Shown in pieces: positions 41,810 to 53,758 of a stretch of DNA of 64,000 nucleotides. How positions within the stretch are numbered: position 1 is the first letter of the stretch; each line of letters starts with the position of its first letter. The DNA is from Cercospora beticola. Taxonomy: Eukaryota; Ascomycota; Dothideomycetes; Mycosphaerellales; Mycosphaerellaceae. The position numbers were made by a program, and so were the translations under genes. The notes below the pieces were generated by a model. That model saw only the letters and a program-made list of their open reading frames with translations. It searched no databases and had not been told where the DNA came from. The stretch lies in assembly GCF_033473495.1 (NCBI RefSeq), contig NC_088937.1:1426001-1490000 (forward strand), written 5' to 3'.

Positions 41810-42405
41810 TTTGAAGGTGGTTCAACTTGGGTTGCAGACAGCTGTATTGCCCAAGATGTCTCAGAGGACGTAATGCCGTCGCGTGCGCTTGGGTGCAAAG
41901 ATGATGCAGTGCCAGAATCTTTTTGCAGCACATGCGTGCGCCGCCATGCCCGACGCGGCCTAGCGGCTGCAGCCGGGTGGACCCCTGCTTGCCTGTGTTT
42001 ACTTGCTGTCAGGGCAGTGGATGGGCATGATTGGGCTGCGCAACTCCTCGAGACCCGACCTACGCCTCGCCGCCAGCGTGAAGTGAAGCAGTGAGAGCGC
42101 GCGACGGGCCTCCGCTGAAGGTGCGAGCAGCGGCGCCGGCCTACACGACGGCGCGCGAGGGTATTATACTCCCCGCCGGCTCCATTCCCACCCAGCATCA
42201 TCATCACCACCACATCATCCCCTCCACCGCCGCAGCATCCCCACCCGTAGTCCGCGAGTGACACAGCCAGCCGCCCCAGGCCCGCTGCACTGCACAACGC
42301 AACGCAACCTGGTTTGACTTTCCCTGCGCTCCGAGTCAGGCAGCGCAGCACAGCGGAGCCTCCACGCCCCTGGAATCGCAGAGTCGCTGCGACCACGAAA
42401 CCGTA
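41810..42405. promoter_or_regulatory. Divergent intergenic region (RRB1 / SPG1)
   Basis: 596 bp separate two divergent start codons. A CAT/CAC-rich, pyrimidine-rich stretch lies at about 42190-42240, upstream of SPG1. Both promoters lie here. No gene was recognised. Confidence 0.35.
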
Positions 42406-43375
42406 ATGGACGTCGAAGCCGAGGGCGACAAGCAGCCGCCGCCGCCCACCAGCCTCGACGACGCTCCCATGCACACCATCACCGCCCACCAGCTACCCGC
42501 TCCCGACAACGATGGCCGCCCGCGGACCTCATACTCCGACACGGGCTTCTCCCGGCCCTACTCCCAGTCGGCAGACAACACGCCTGACCACCTGCAGAAC
42601 GGCAATGGCCTGAGCAGGCCGTCGTCCACCCAGAGCCAGGGTCAATTCGGCGCCGATGGCCAGCGGCAGCAAGCTCAGAAGAACTCGTCAGTGGTCATCA
42701 AAGTCGGCATGGTGGGCGACGCGCAGATCGGCAAGACCAGTCTCATGGTCAAGTACGTCGAGGGGAGCTGGGACGAGGACTACATACAAACCCTGGGTAA
42801 GACACGCGTAGTAGTTGGGCCTCAATGGACACGGCACTGACTTGGTGGACCAGGCGTCAACTTCATGGAGAAGACAATATCGATACGCAATACCGAGATC
42901 ACATTCTCAATATGGGATTTGGGCGGTCAACGCGAATTCGTCAACATGCTCCCGCTCGTCTGCAACGATGCAGTAGCCATATTATTCATGTTTGACCTCA
43001 CGCGGAAGTCGACTCTCAACAGCATCAAAGAGTGGTACCGACAGGGACGCGGCTTCAACAAGACCGCTATCCCATTCCTAGTCGGTACCAAATACGATCA
43101 CTTCGTGAACTTCCCTCGAGAGGAGCAAGAAGAGATCTCACAACAGGCCAAGCGATTCGCAAAGGCCATGAAAGCCAGCTTGATCTTTTCGAGCACAAGT
43201 CACAGCATCAATGTGCAGAAGGTGAATCCGGCCTACTTACTACAGACGATCTGTAGCTGACCTTGAAACGTTCCAGATCTTCAAAATCGTGCTATCCAAA
43301 GCGTTCGACTTGCGATGCACAATACCCGAAATCGAGAACGTGGGAGAGCCACTCTTGATATACCAGAGCACGTAG
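42406..43375 (+). CDS. SPG1: Septation GTPase Spg1/Tem1 (three exons, 285 aa)
   Basis: This is a Ras-superfamily GTPase that starts the septation initiation (mitotic exit) network at the spindle pole body. I read join(42406..42796, 42854..43221, 43277..43375). Intron 1 (57 nt, GTAAGA to CCAG) splits a Gly codon in QTLG-VNF. Intron 2 (55 nt, GTGAAT, branch CTGAC, acceptor CCAG) joins INVQK to [10 protein letters not shown]. The unspliced frame would end too early. The P-loop GDAQIGKTS lies at residues 104-112, followed by [11 protein letters not shown], the TKYD variant of NKxD typical of Spg1/Tem1 ([10 protein letters not shown]), and SSTSHSINV. About 95 residues precede the GTPase core, rich in Pro, Ser and Gln, making it longer than the yeast proteins (about 200-245 aa). 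Confidence 0.94.
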
Positions 43376-44021
43376 ACCAAAGGCAGCGAAATTCCGCTTT
43401 TACGCCGCCCTGCCCGCTGACAGAGAGGCTGGACCATCCTGTCACGCACCACCACGCGCCTCGAGAAGATAGGCGGTGGATTGGCATGACCTGGGCCACA
43501 AGCTGCCTGGGACGTCTCAAACACGCATTGAACGGAGGACGACTTTTACATGCTGAAATGAGGAAATGAGAAGAAGAAGGAGGGGAGACGCAATTGTGCA
43601 CTCGAGGATCGATGATGCAAAGAAGGTGCCTGGGAGCGTATTCAACTGCATTAACATTGGGGAAACACAGCACTGCCTTACTTACTATTGAGTAATTCCG
43701 TTTGTTCGAACAAATGAACCACCAACCAGTGTTCCACAAATAATGCAGGCTAGTGGACATTACTCCGCGTTTGCTGTTTCTTGGCCGACGCTGTTTCTAA
43801 TCTGCACCCGATCCTTTCGTACAGAATCCTTGTCTGATTCGGAACGAGTGATGAGTTTGAGCAGGATCAGAGCAGATGGATCAATCACTTGAGCCTCCTT
43901 AGCCTGTCAACCTGACTGGTTTATGAACGCAATCACAAACGTATTGCACGACATCAGAAGGCTCGTGTTGGAAATATTTCGCTTTTGGGAGGTATTTTGC
44001 TTGACGATATATCGCATGCTA
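43376..44021. other. Convergent intergenic region (SPG1 / Zn2Cys6 gene)
   Basis: 646 bp between two convergent genes. Only short frames. No gene, RNA or repeat was recognised. Confidence 0.4.
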
Positions 44022-46529
44022 CTATGCTGCTGATCTCTGCAGCTCAGCCGGAAAATCTTCATCCGACGGCGGTCCTCCAACCGACAGTGCTAGATCAATG
44101 TACAAGACCAATCGCAAGAACAGCCGTGGCCGTTTAAAGACCAAGTTGCCCCAATCGAGCTTCAACTTGGCTCCTCCTTGCGCTCCAGACATTCCACCGT
44201 TTCCATTCATATCTTTCCGATCATCTCTCCACGCTGTCATCGAATTGACAAACTTCGCATCATCCTGTGCGTAAGCCACGATATTCGCCAACACATCTGC
44301 GCAGAAATCAGAGCCATCGAAGTTCTGTTGTTGTGACTTCAAAGTGCGAGTGAAGACGTCCAAGCGGCGAATTTCCACTGCCTCCATTCCTGATCCGCGT
44401 GCTGCTGCGACATTGATGGCTTGAAGGATTAAAGGTAGAGCCAGTACAGCTGAAGCACTGATGGGGAGGTATTTGACCAGTCGGACTTGCACCAGCTCTT
44501 GCGTCCGCCTGGAGACGTCGTTGTGCGCCACTTCCATGGCCTCCCGAGCTTCTTCGATCGAGAAGAGCGAGTGTGAAGCCGGAAAAACTTCTCGCAATAG
44601 GATGAGATAGGTGTTGAGACCAAATACCGCCGATGCGTGGTATGAGAACATCATGTTCGCATACACACAGATCGTCTCGTGGGCGTCGTCCAGGCTGATG
44701 GGGAAGGGGAAGGTCCGAATCGCTTGGTCGTGCCAGTGTCTGAGGGCACCTAGGGCTCGCTGAATATCCGTGACTAATGCTTGTAGAGATCGGGAAGCGA
44801 ATTCGAGACGGTCGTCTAAGCGCTCGTGAGTGTATAGAATGCGACTCGCATGTGTAAGGCACTGCATGAGACGGCATGTCGTGCCGACCATCTCGAAGAT
44901 GCGGAGTTGAGTCTCGGTATCGTGTACTAGCGAAGAGCCGAGTTCTGACTGGAAGTCGTCCACGGTCAGAATGTGCTTGTCGGTCTCCCAGTCGTTGATT
45001 AGCGGAACTTGTATGGATCTTCGCAGGCCCAGCGAGAGGATGCGATCTCGGAATATAACACCCCACCATATTCTCTTGAGTAATCTTGCCCGAACTGGGT
45101 CTTTGATGCGGTAGTATGAATCCGCGCGAACAATCTTGGCAAATCGTATGGCATTCGTGACCCAATACGTGTTCAGACGGAGGAGGTTGTAATTCGGTGC
45201 ATTGTAGGATAGCAGCAAACACGCCTGTGCATTCGCCACTGGGTCGCGTTCGATGCCGAAGTCGAAGAGGAGCTGATGAAAAGTAAGCACCAACTTTGCC
45301 CCTATAGTGAATATCTTACCTTGGCGTGGCGGTAATGAGTGTTCCTTGCTTCGCGTTTGCTGACGAAGCCGACGCTGGACAACGTCTCCAGTTCGGTGTA
45401 CTGCGAAGATGTCAGCTAGATCAGACATCGTTGGAAATCACGCTTACCGAAGTGGCTGCGAAGACCATCGCCCTCAGTAATAGGTACGAAAAGTCGCCAA
45501 CACGGAACTCATCTCCATTCCATAGTGCCCAGAATTGATCTTCAGCCACTATAGGCAGATTGGGATGCACCATGCGAAAGTACATGCGCATCATCGGCTT
45601 CAGCACGTGAGGCGGCAGTAGCTCGAAGCACCCTTCCACTCGCAGATATTCCTGATCCCGAGGATTGAGTCCAGGAATCTGCACTGTCGATGCTCTGCGC
45701 GGAGGAATATGAGAGTTGCCATTGAGTGCCATTCCATTGGGAGCTGGGAGCATTGGCGTGGGACTGAGATGCTGCGGAGGATAAGTCTGTGGCAGCGGAA
45801 AGTCCTGTCCGGGTGTTGGAATGGCAGGCATGAATGAGTTGCCCGTGAAAGTGAAGATGTCATCGAGGTCAGTCAAGTGGCTAAAGTCACAGCTTGCGGA
45901 CGACGCTTCGACGATGCTTGGATCCCACGCGAAATTGCTGGGCTGCAATTCCTGCCATAGTTGGCCATCACCAGTGTTCGGGGAGCCTGAAGACTGCGAC
46001 CGCGTCTGTACGGAATAGCCATTCTGATCAGAATGGACCCTCGCCACGCTGGGTCGGCGATCCAGTGTGGTGTTGTGAATCCACGTTGCTGGGATGCTCG
46101 TCGCTGAAGGCGTTGCAGACGGGGTCGGTACTCTCCAACTATGCGACTGCTGATCCAGAACAGCCGCCTGCTGCGCTTCGTGCGGCGGAGTGCTGTCGCG
46201 CCTGGCCAGAGATCAGCATCGATACGTTCGCACGCCGAGGACAGGCCGCATTACTGACCGTTGATTCTTTCGGCGCCTGATCACACAGTTGGTGCCAGCG
46301 TCTACGCAGTTGGAGCAGGGCGTGCCACTCTCCAGCACATTGCATCGGATCTTGCCTGCGCGCGTGTTCAGATCAGCGGGTATGAAGTATGTGCAAGACG
46401 CTGAATCGTACGTGTATGGCAGTGCTGACAGGCTTTCCTGGATCGTCTCTGCTTGAGCTTGCCTCGCAGCGCGGGCGTTGCGCCTGGCGGATTGACGATA
46501 GAAGTGTCCTCGGCGTGCAGGCTCCCCAT
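44022..46529 (-). CDS. Zn2Cys6 transcription factor with fungal-specific TF domain (five exons, 766 aa)
   Basis: I read complement(join(44022..45272, 45320..45400, 45448..46201, 46259..46355, 46412..46529)), with ATG at 46529. All five exons join in frame with introns of 47-57 nt and CAG acceptors. The zinc cluster is split by intron 1: Cys34, 37, 44, 53, 56 and 63 in the spacing C-x2-C-x6-C-x8-C-x2-C-x6-C, preceded by KQRRSRKAC and followed by a basic IRRRKNQR. The Ser/Pro-rich linker leads to the fungal-specific TF domain (LKPMMRMYFRMVHPNLPIV, then LLSYNAPNYNLLRLNTYWV, KRIWWGVIFRDRILSLGL). This architecture is that of cutinase- and fatty-acid-type regulators, but that subfamily placement is a weak inference. 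It would bind DNA in the nucleus. The target genes are unknown. Confidence 0.92.
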
Positions 46530-47791
46530 GCTCCCGGCGCGCTGGTCGACTAGGGCGCTGGTGACGGTACGGCAAAGGTGGTGTTGACGGTGAATGAGAG
46601 CCGCATTTACCGGGAGAGAGCAGCAGTGCGTTGCAACTATACAGAAGCGCAAACTTCGCAGCACCTCGAGGCTAAGGTGAGGTTCGGACGGGGCAGTAAC
46701 TAGGGGTCGAGACCTCGCGTCCGCCACACACCCACACACTCGCAGCCTGCCTGTTTCCCCGCCATCGATGCTCTGCGGACAAACTCTATTTCCCGAACTG
46801 GCAGTGCCGTTGTCGCTCGTTCCAACCGATGCGAATCACTTCGTGGAGGGCCAAAGCCGAGAATCCGACAAAGCGGAGACGAGGCGGGCCTGCCTTCCAA
46901 TGGCAGCACGCTCCATGGTCAGCCGACGCCGTGGCTCCAGCACGTCAGCCTGATGAACAGAGCAGCAACTTGACAACGCCGCCAAGCACACGCATATCGG
47001 ACACCATCGTCTTTGGTTCTATGCCGACGAGCTATGAGATTAATGAACAATCTAGCTGGTTCTCGGCGAGATGCAGCCAAAGCGAACCCGTTAAGCAAGA
47101 AGTCCAGAACGCAGAAAGATCTAGACCAGTCCTATGCGAGCTGTCTCGGACGTTCCAATCAAACTTCGTACCAAATTCACGTGAGAAGGCGAAGATGCCA
47201 GTCAAATTTCCATCTAACTCAGGTCATTTGGAGCCAGAGAGAAGCATTCGGAGGCCAGATGCTCTCGGAATCTGCCTTTGACGCCGAATCACGCTGTGAG
47301 CTGAGCAACGGAATGAAATCTGAGTCTCTGCAACCAGTCTTCTGAATTGCTCATACACGTGCAGAGGGATCCAGAGTTGGGACGGTAAGTTGAAACAATA
47401 GATTCTTCACAGCTGACATCTCGATTATCTTGATCTTGTGTGCAGCGCTCCCGCCCTTGTGCTTTCTATCATCGGAACGGAAGGTTCAAGCTCCGTGCTC
47501 CCATGAGCTGTAATTCGTACTGCTGACCAAGCTTCACTTACAGGACTCGTGCTCGGAAGACCGCCAGAAAGCGAGACCGTCGCGCATTGTACGAGCTCGC
47601 GTTCGCATTGGAAGATGAGGCTTGTGAAGCTCCAAAGAGGTGCGCTCTTGCCAGCCAGCATCGTCGGGTGAAGCTGCGTGAAACACGCACTGTATCAACA
47701 TACCTCGTTTACTCGTATGCATGCGCTGTGTGGTCAGCATCTGCTTCCTTCTCTCTTCTATGCACAAATCACTCGTTCCCGAATTGTCCTG
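46530..47791. other. 1.26-kb interval, possible unassigned spliced gene
   Basis: This contains the promoter of the Zn2Cys6 gene. An ATG-initiated plus-strand frame at 46829-47281 (150 codons) has Pro/Ser/Thr-rich, coding-like sequence. Splice-like strings follow (GACG|GTAAGT near 47382, a CAG at about 47446 and ACAG at about 47544). A basic stretch (RARKTARKRDRRALYELAFA) is encoded next to the last one. I could not assemble a convincing gene, so I list no CDS. Confidence 0.25.
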
Positions 47792-50700
47792 CTACTTCAG
47801 CTTTGAATTATGCTGCCTGGCATATTCGCAGAGCACAATACCGGCGGCAGTCTGGACATTCAGACTTCTCGTGATACCCACTTGCGGGATTTCCACCAGC
47901 ATGTCACACTCAGAGAGGATCAATGCCGGAATGCCTTCGCGCTCGGATCCCATGACCAAAAGGCACTTCTCTGCCAGCACACAATCTGCTGAGCCGAGCA
48001 TGACAGATCTATCAGTCTGCTCTATGCCCACGACACTGTAACCTTCCTCTCTCTTCTTTTTCGCCAAGAATTTTTGGATCTCTGCTGGGGCAAGCGCATT
48101 GATCGCAAGGTGATAGTGAGAAGACACAGCAGTAGACGTGAAGTCTTTATTGGACGTGACGCGAGGATGTTCAAGGTAGAGGCCTCCCGCGCCGAAGATT
48201 TCGCTGACGCGTGACAGTCCGCCCAAGTTGTAGGGATTGTCGACAAGAGAAGCGACCACGAACAGATTGTTGTGGCGTTTCCGTGCTGACTCAAGGTATG
48301 CACCGCCTTTGGTTTGAAGAGCCGTAGCAGAGACTGGACCGCCATTGAAAGACCGGGAAATTTGGTCAATGTTCTGTAGCAGGCGCCGTTCATGGTCGAT
48401 CGAAGCTGACGATTCTCCATTTTGATCTGAATTTGTCGGCCGGGCAGCAATCGGGTCACCCAAAGATACGCAGGACGGCGGAAGAGTTCGAGATGGATCG
48501 TCTTCCGCGTACAATGCCAAGAAATCGGCATGAGAGCACATGCGCTGCTCCGTATCGTCCAGATCGTGCCAATGGCCCTCGACCAAGTGAGCAAGGTTGT
48601 GGTCGTTGATCGGGTCAAACACGCCAATTTGTCGCTCTAGAGGTGGGTCACCGTACACTTCCAGGCTGCGAATGAACTCATCGAGGGCTTCGAAAGCTTT
48701 ATTGCTCGTGATGGCATCGATCTGCATCTGACGCACATGATCGAGAAGAATGGGCACCTGCCACTGCGCCTCATGTCGGATGACGACCTTTGATGAAGCT
48801 GCGAGTGGCACGAAAAGAGTCGCCAACTGCAGCGCGAATTGCTCATCGGCACCTTTGGCTTTGGCGACTCTCACACCAATTTTCATCAACGACGCCAAGA
48901 ACTTTGGGTTAGCGTGATGATCTTTTGCGCGCAGTTCCTGGAAGATTACATCTCGCAATTCGGGATGATGAATGTAAATGCGGGCGACAATCCATTCGAG
49001 CAGATATCGATACCGTGGCAGAGGTTCGAGCGACAGAACGTATTGCATGTCGGTAAGTATCTTTCTCGCTTCTGTGCTTTCTGCAGAAGGGATGAATTGC
49101 TCGCAGCAAAGCAGCATGACTTGCAGCTCCAATATCGTCTTCCACTGGCTCACCACGTTTGGTGGGACCTTTTGTGTCAGCCATGGCTGGAACAGTGCGT
49201 CGAATACTTGTCGTGGCAGCTCAGCATGGATAACGCCCACCCGACTGACGAGATCCAGAAACGTTGCGAAGCCTATGCTCTCGGGTGGCCCGAAGTAAAA
49301 CTCACGGTTTAGTGATCTCAAGCTTGGGCTGATATCTGAGATCAGCGGCACCAGGACTTCCTCAAGCTGAATATCGATCGTGGCCGAAGGCGGGTGCTCT
49401 GCTATGTGCACTATCAGATCAGAGAGCTGTAATGCGGTTGCTGATTCCGGGATGGCGGTCACCACATCTCTAATGAGAGCGACTAACGGAGATAGCATAT
49501 ACGATCGAGGTTGGGCAAGCTCGAGCAAGCGCTTGGTTTTTGTCGCGATCAAACCGGCAAGACTCTGGTTCTCCGGTTGTACTGCTAGCCGTATCAAGCT
49601 GTGGTGGAGGAAGAGCTTCCCCATGGTGGCAAGAAGTCCTTTCGGCATTTCCAAGTACTCAAGATCGTTCCAGATATCATCTAGCTCTTCTTCTATGATG
49701 TCGATCGTCATAGATTTATTGCTGTCGTCCAGCGAAGTAAGAAAGGCGCGGCATCGCTGGAGTGCTTTCTGCTCGTTCTTCTCTCGGTTTGATGGGGCCA
49801 CGGCCATCGACGCGACAGAGCCGTGTTGCTCAGCTGAAGCTTTTGGAGGAAGCTTGCTAGCCTTTCCTGGCAGGCTCTCCCATTTGGCAGCAGCTTCATT
49901 CACAAATGATTTCGATGAGGCGACTTTCTGTAGACGGTCGTAGGAAAGGCGCCAAACTTGTGCAAAGGCATAGTCACGCGCTACTTCCGTCAGATTTGCC
50001 CATGTGGCAATTTCGTAAATTTTTTCCAGTTGCTGATCACTAAGAGTGAGTGCCGAGTTACTGCTGACAGCTTTCGCGATGCCGTGGATTAGATACACTT
50101 TCGCTTGGGAAAATCTGTTTCCATACCTGCCAGAGATGCTGGCGAGTATTGCATCCACGGCTGGCTCGAAGAGCTCTGGGTTGTTCACGAGCAGGCCCGC
50201 AACAAAAGCAGCAAGTTTGTTGCCATGTTCGCAAGTTACGACGCCATTCTGTCGTCGTAGAGTGTTCGTGAAGAGGTTACCTAACGTGGCCCACGGCAGG
50301 AACGACTCTTGAAGAAAGTCGAGATATTCTTCCTTGCCATCTACGCGGGGATTAGCACGCAAGGCCCACAGCCCCACGAGCTTTCTGTTCGATTCCTGCA
50401 TTCTCTGGTCCAACGCACACGAAAGCAGCGTGTAGACCCAAACCGGCTGAACAACGGATTTTGCCGAACAGAGAAAATCTAAGTCAGCTTCACATTCCTG
50501 TACCTGGTTCAGATAGCGGCTGAGTACTACAGTCTCGAACACCGTGCAGTAGCGAGCATAGTGCTTTCGTACTAGGTCCGATGCTAACTCCTAGTTAGCA
50601 CTCAGCATTCACGACACTCACCTGCACCACTGCTCGTGTCTTGCTTCCTTTGCTGGACTTCGACAGGCATGAGCACTTCATGTTTGGTGGCTGTTTGCCA

Positions 50701-51597
50701 TAACTTACATTCCTGATCAGCTGATTGAACAGTAATGGACTTGAACGCATCAGGACTTTGACTGGCCGCGTCCACTGAAGCCCTTAGGATCTGAAGACAG
50801 CTTTTTCTGCGCTCATTATCGCCCTCACGGAGGCCACTCATGATCAATGCCCAGTAGGTCGGCTCGATGATGCCGCCATCGACCAGCGCTGCTGTTGAGA
50901 TCCATCGGAGCCAGAGGGAGTAGCCAACGGCTTTGAATGTTTTGTCTGGGAAGTTGATGAGATCTTGTACCCGCGCCCAGATACATTCTTGATCTGCGTT
51001 GGCGTGGATCATCTGAGTTGACAGAAGGAATGACAGTGTTTCTTGTGATTGTATTCGAAGATCACGATTCTCGGCCCCGAGAAGAACCAAGCAAGATTGG
51101 AAGAGTACCTGAGTACGATCGTCACCACATCCAACAAGTGATACGCGGTTGGCCAGACGTAAGCAATTAATCGTCCGCTTCACGATGCTGACAAGGTGCT
51201 GATCGTCCAGACGCAACCCTTCTTTGGATCTAGACTGAGCATTGGAAGATGCCACCACAAAATAGTCCCTCGAAGCGTTCCGAAGTGTGTCCGCTGCCTC
51301 TGTGATGAGGGTACAGGTTCGAGCAATAATCGCGCCATTAATCTCCTCATGCTCAGCACATACTGCGACTACTTGGTCTAGCTCGCCTTGGTCGATGAGA
51401 TGATCGAGGTGCTCAAATACTGTCTTGGACGCCTCTGCGTCTGGCCTGAGCTGCAATACGGTCGCCGTGAAACTGAGATCGGATTTCCCGCTTTGAAGAC
51501 TCAGCGACTTTGCCAGATCGCGGACCAGGGCGATCTGCTCCTCAGGAGAGATACGGTCCAGCAATAGGCGAGCTGTCTGCGCCCGAATGGTAGACAT
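47792..51597 (-). CDS. TRM3: tRNA (guanosine-18-2'-O) methyltransferase Trm3
   Basis: This is the TARBP1-type enzyme that makes 2'-O-methylguanosine at position 18 in the tRNA D-loop using S-adenosylmethionine. I read complement(join(47792..50583, 50622..51597)), 1255 aa. The intron is only 38 nt (GTGAGT, branch CTAAC, acceptor GTTAG) and joins SSGA to ASDLVRKHYA in phase 1. The first ATG in the favoured context is at 51597 (MSTIRAQTA). An in-frame ATG at 51675 would add 26 residues. The long N-terminal part is helical-repeat-like. The last 160 residues form the SPOUT domain: motif 1 NPYNLGGLSRVSEIFGAGGL, motif 2 LLVMGSEREGIP and motif 3 VEIPQVGITRSLNVQTAAGI, with the knot residues intact. 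It is divergent from the MFS gene. Confidence 0.92.
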
Positions 51598-51931
51598 CCC
51601 GAAATTCCTGTATTGAGCTCGATATTTCCTCAGCACATGCTTGCTTCTGGGAGGTAGACGTAGGAAATGTCTCATGAAAAGGCCTGTGCAATGTCGCGTG
51701 TTGTGTCGCCCATGTCCACGTCCAGACGACGCGAAGTCAAGAAATTTGTGGAGCGGCCCGAGCTCAGGAAAGTTCACGACTTGCAGCACGCGTCATCGCG
51801 CTGCTTCTTTGACTTCGCGCTCGGCATTCGGAACGGTGCTCCAGTAGTCGCGTCTAACGACAGTCATGTAAGTGACAGACACATTTCATGTTGTCTTCTT
51901 CACTTTTCTCTTAGTACACTTATCTGTCGAG
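51598..51931. promoter_or_regulatory. Divergent intergenic region (TRM3 / MFS)
   Basis: 334 bp between the divergent TRM3 and MFS start codons. It must carry both promoters. No further element was recognised. Confidence 0.35.
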
Positions 51932-53641
51932 ATGCCGCCAGAACGCAGAGGATCCACAGCCGAGACCGAAGCTCGAGGGCACAAGGCGAACGTTGGCGAA
52001 CAGCAGCGAGGAGATGTGGACGAAAGACAGCCTTTGCTGCAGAACAGAGATGCGGGCGAAGAAGTAGACGAGCGCGAGCTGCTCGCATTCGACAAGAACG
52101 ATCCCGAGAACCCACGCAATTGGCCTTACATGCGAAAGATGCTCAACGTGGCGACTATTGCCTCAATGGCCATCCTATCTCCCTTGGCTTCCTCGATGTA
52201 TGCCTTGCCCGTTCACCCCTGTCTCATGATGATACGGTGAAAACTTGGGTCATCTTGGTGATTGCAAATACAGCTGCATCAGAGTGTCATGCTGTGAACA
52301 ATGCTTACCAAACACGCTTAGGTTTACTCCAGGCATCGAACAAATTGCAGATGGGCTCGACACAACAACTGACTCTGTTATCGCTTGCACCACAGGCTTC
52401 GTGGTGATGCTTGGTATCGGCCCTCTGCTGCACGCCCCACTCTCGGAGACCTTTGGTCGGAGAGTAATGTATCTCACATGCTTTGGAATTTTCACCTTGT
52501 TACAGATACCTTCTGCTCTGGCGCCCAATATCGGCACGCTCATTGCCATGAGAACACTAGCAGGCTTCTTTGGGAGTGTCAGCATAGCCAATGGCGGAGG
52601 ATCGCTTAGCGATCTGTTTGAGCCTGGTCAGCGAGCTGGCATCTTTGGCTGGTATTTACTGGGTCCTCTCATGGGCCCGACTCTTGGTCCACTATTCGGT
52701 GTGTAACATGTGGACTTTGTTAAGGGACATTTGCTGATCATGCTTCTGGCGCGACAGGCGGCATCATAGTACAACGTTTGTCTTGGAGATGGATATTCTG
52801 GTTCTTAACGATCGTCTGTTTCACTAATACAGCTATTGGATTCTTCTTCTTGCGCGAGACCTACGCTCCTAAAATACTGGCACAGCGTAAGGCACGACTA
52901 GAAAAGGAACAGAACACGCGCGAGCGATATCGCTACGAAGGCGAAGATCAGCGACCTCTACTCATAAAACTGAGGTACTCTTTGACCCGACCTTTGCGGA
53001 TCCTGATACAGCCAATCGTTCTCACGATGAGCATCTACCAAGCGATTCTATTCGCAACGACATACTCGCTGTACACCAACTTCCAGCCCATCTATCAAGG
53101 CGAATACGGCTTCAATACAGAGCAAGTCGGTCTGGCCTACCTAGGACCTGGACTTGGCTTTTTGACTTGCGTCTGGTTCGTCGTGCCACGAATCGATACA
53201 GTCTACAACCGACTTGCAGCTCGCAATGATGGAAAAGGTGTGCCGGAGTACAGACTTCCATTAGCCAATCTGGGAAGCTTTCTCATTCCGACTTCACTCT
53301 TTGCATTCGCATGGAGCGTGTCAGATCACAGACACTGGATGGTCTCGATCATCGCGGCATACTTTTACGGCATTGGACAAATAATCATCTTCAACTCGAC
53401 GACGAATTATTACATTGACTGCTTTGAAGCATATGCGGCATCAGCTATCGCGGCCGGGGCTGTGTTTCGAGCAGTGGTAGGAGGAATTGTCCCGGTGTTT
53501 GCGCCGTCCCTCTTTCGAGACCTCGGGTACGGTTGGGGCATCAGCGTCTTTGGATTTCTGGCACTGGTGATCGCGCCAGCGCCTTTGATATTTTTTTACT
53601 ATGGCGCTACCATACGTGAGCGTTTCTGGATAGACTTGTAG
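51932..53641 (+). CDS. MFS transporter, DHA1-type (three exons, 508 aa)
   Basis: This is a 12-helix major-facilitator transporter of the drug:H+ antiporter group. I read join(51932..52197, 52322..52698, 52758..53641). ATG at 51932 gives an acidic, charged N-terminal tail before the first helix. Intron 1 (124 nt, GTATGC to TTAG) joins SSM to FTPGIEQIAD. Intron 2 (59 nt, GTGTGT to ACAG) joins GPLFG to GIIVQRLSWRW. The family marker SETFGRR (motif A loop) is present near residue 130, preceded by GIGPLLHAPL. Helix 5 has the motif-C-like GPLMGPTLGPLFG, and SWRWIFWFL follows. The substrate is unknown. Drug, polyamine or toxin export is typical of the group. The gene sits beside TRM3, with no biosynthetic cluster. 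Confidence 0.9.
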
Positions 53642-53758
53642 CTGCATATGCCAATCCGCTGCTTTTCGTGCATCTAGCGCCGCAACGTAATGGGAACACC
53701 ATATCTGTCGTTCCCTGTGTGAGAAACGTTCGGTCTAGACTATACGAGTCAAAGTTTT

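Noticed and set aside
41560..42489. A 309-codon minus-strand frame over the RRB1 start and the SPG1 start
   Set aside because: It overlaps the coding starts of two well-supported genes in another frame and has low-complexity composition.
47792..51597. Two separate genes for the two TRM3 frames
   Set aside because: The second frame opens with a non-ATG codon and a canonical 38-nt intron joins both in phase, giving the expected Trm3 length.
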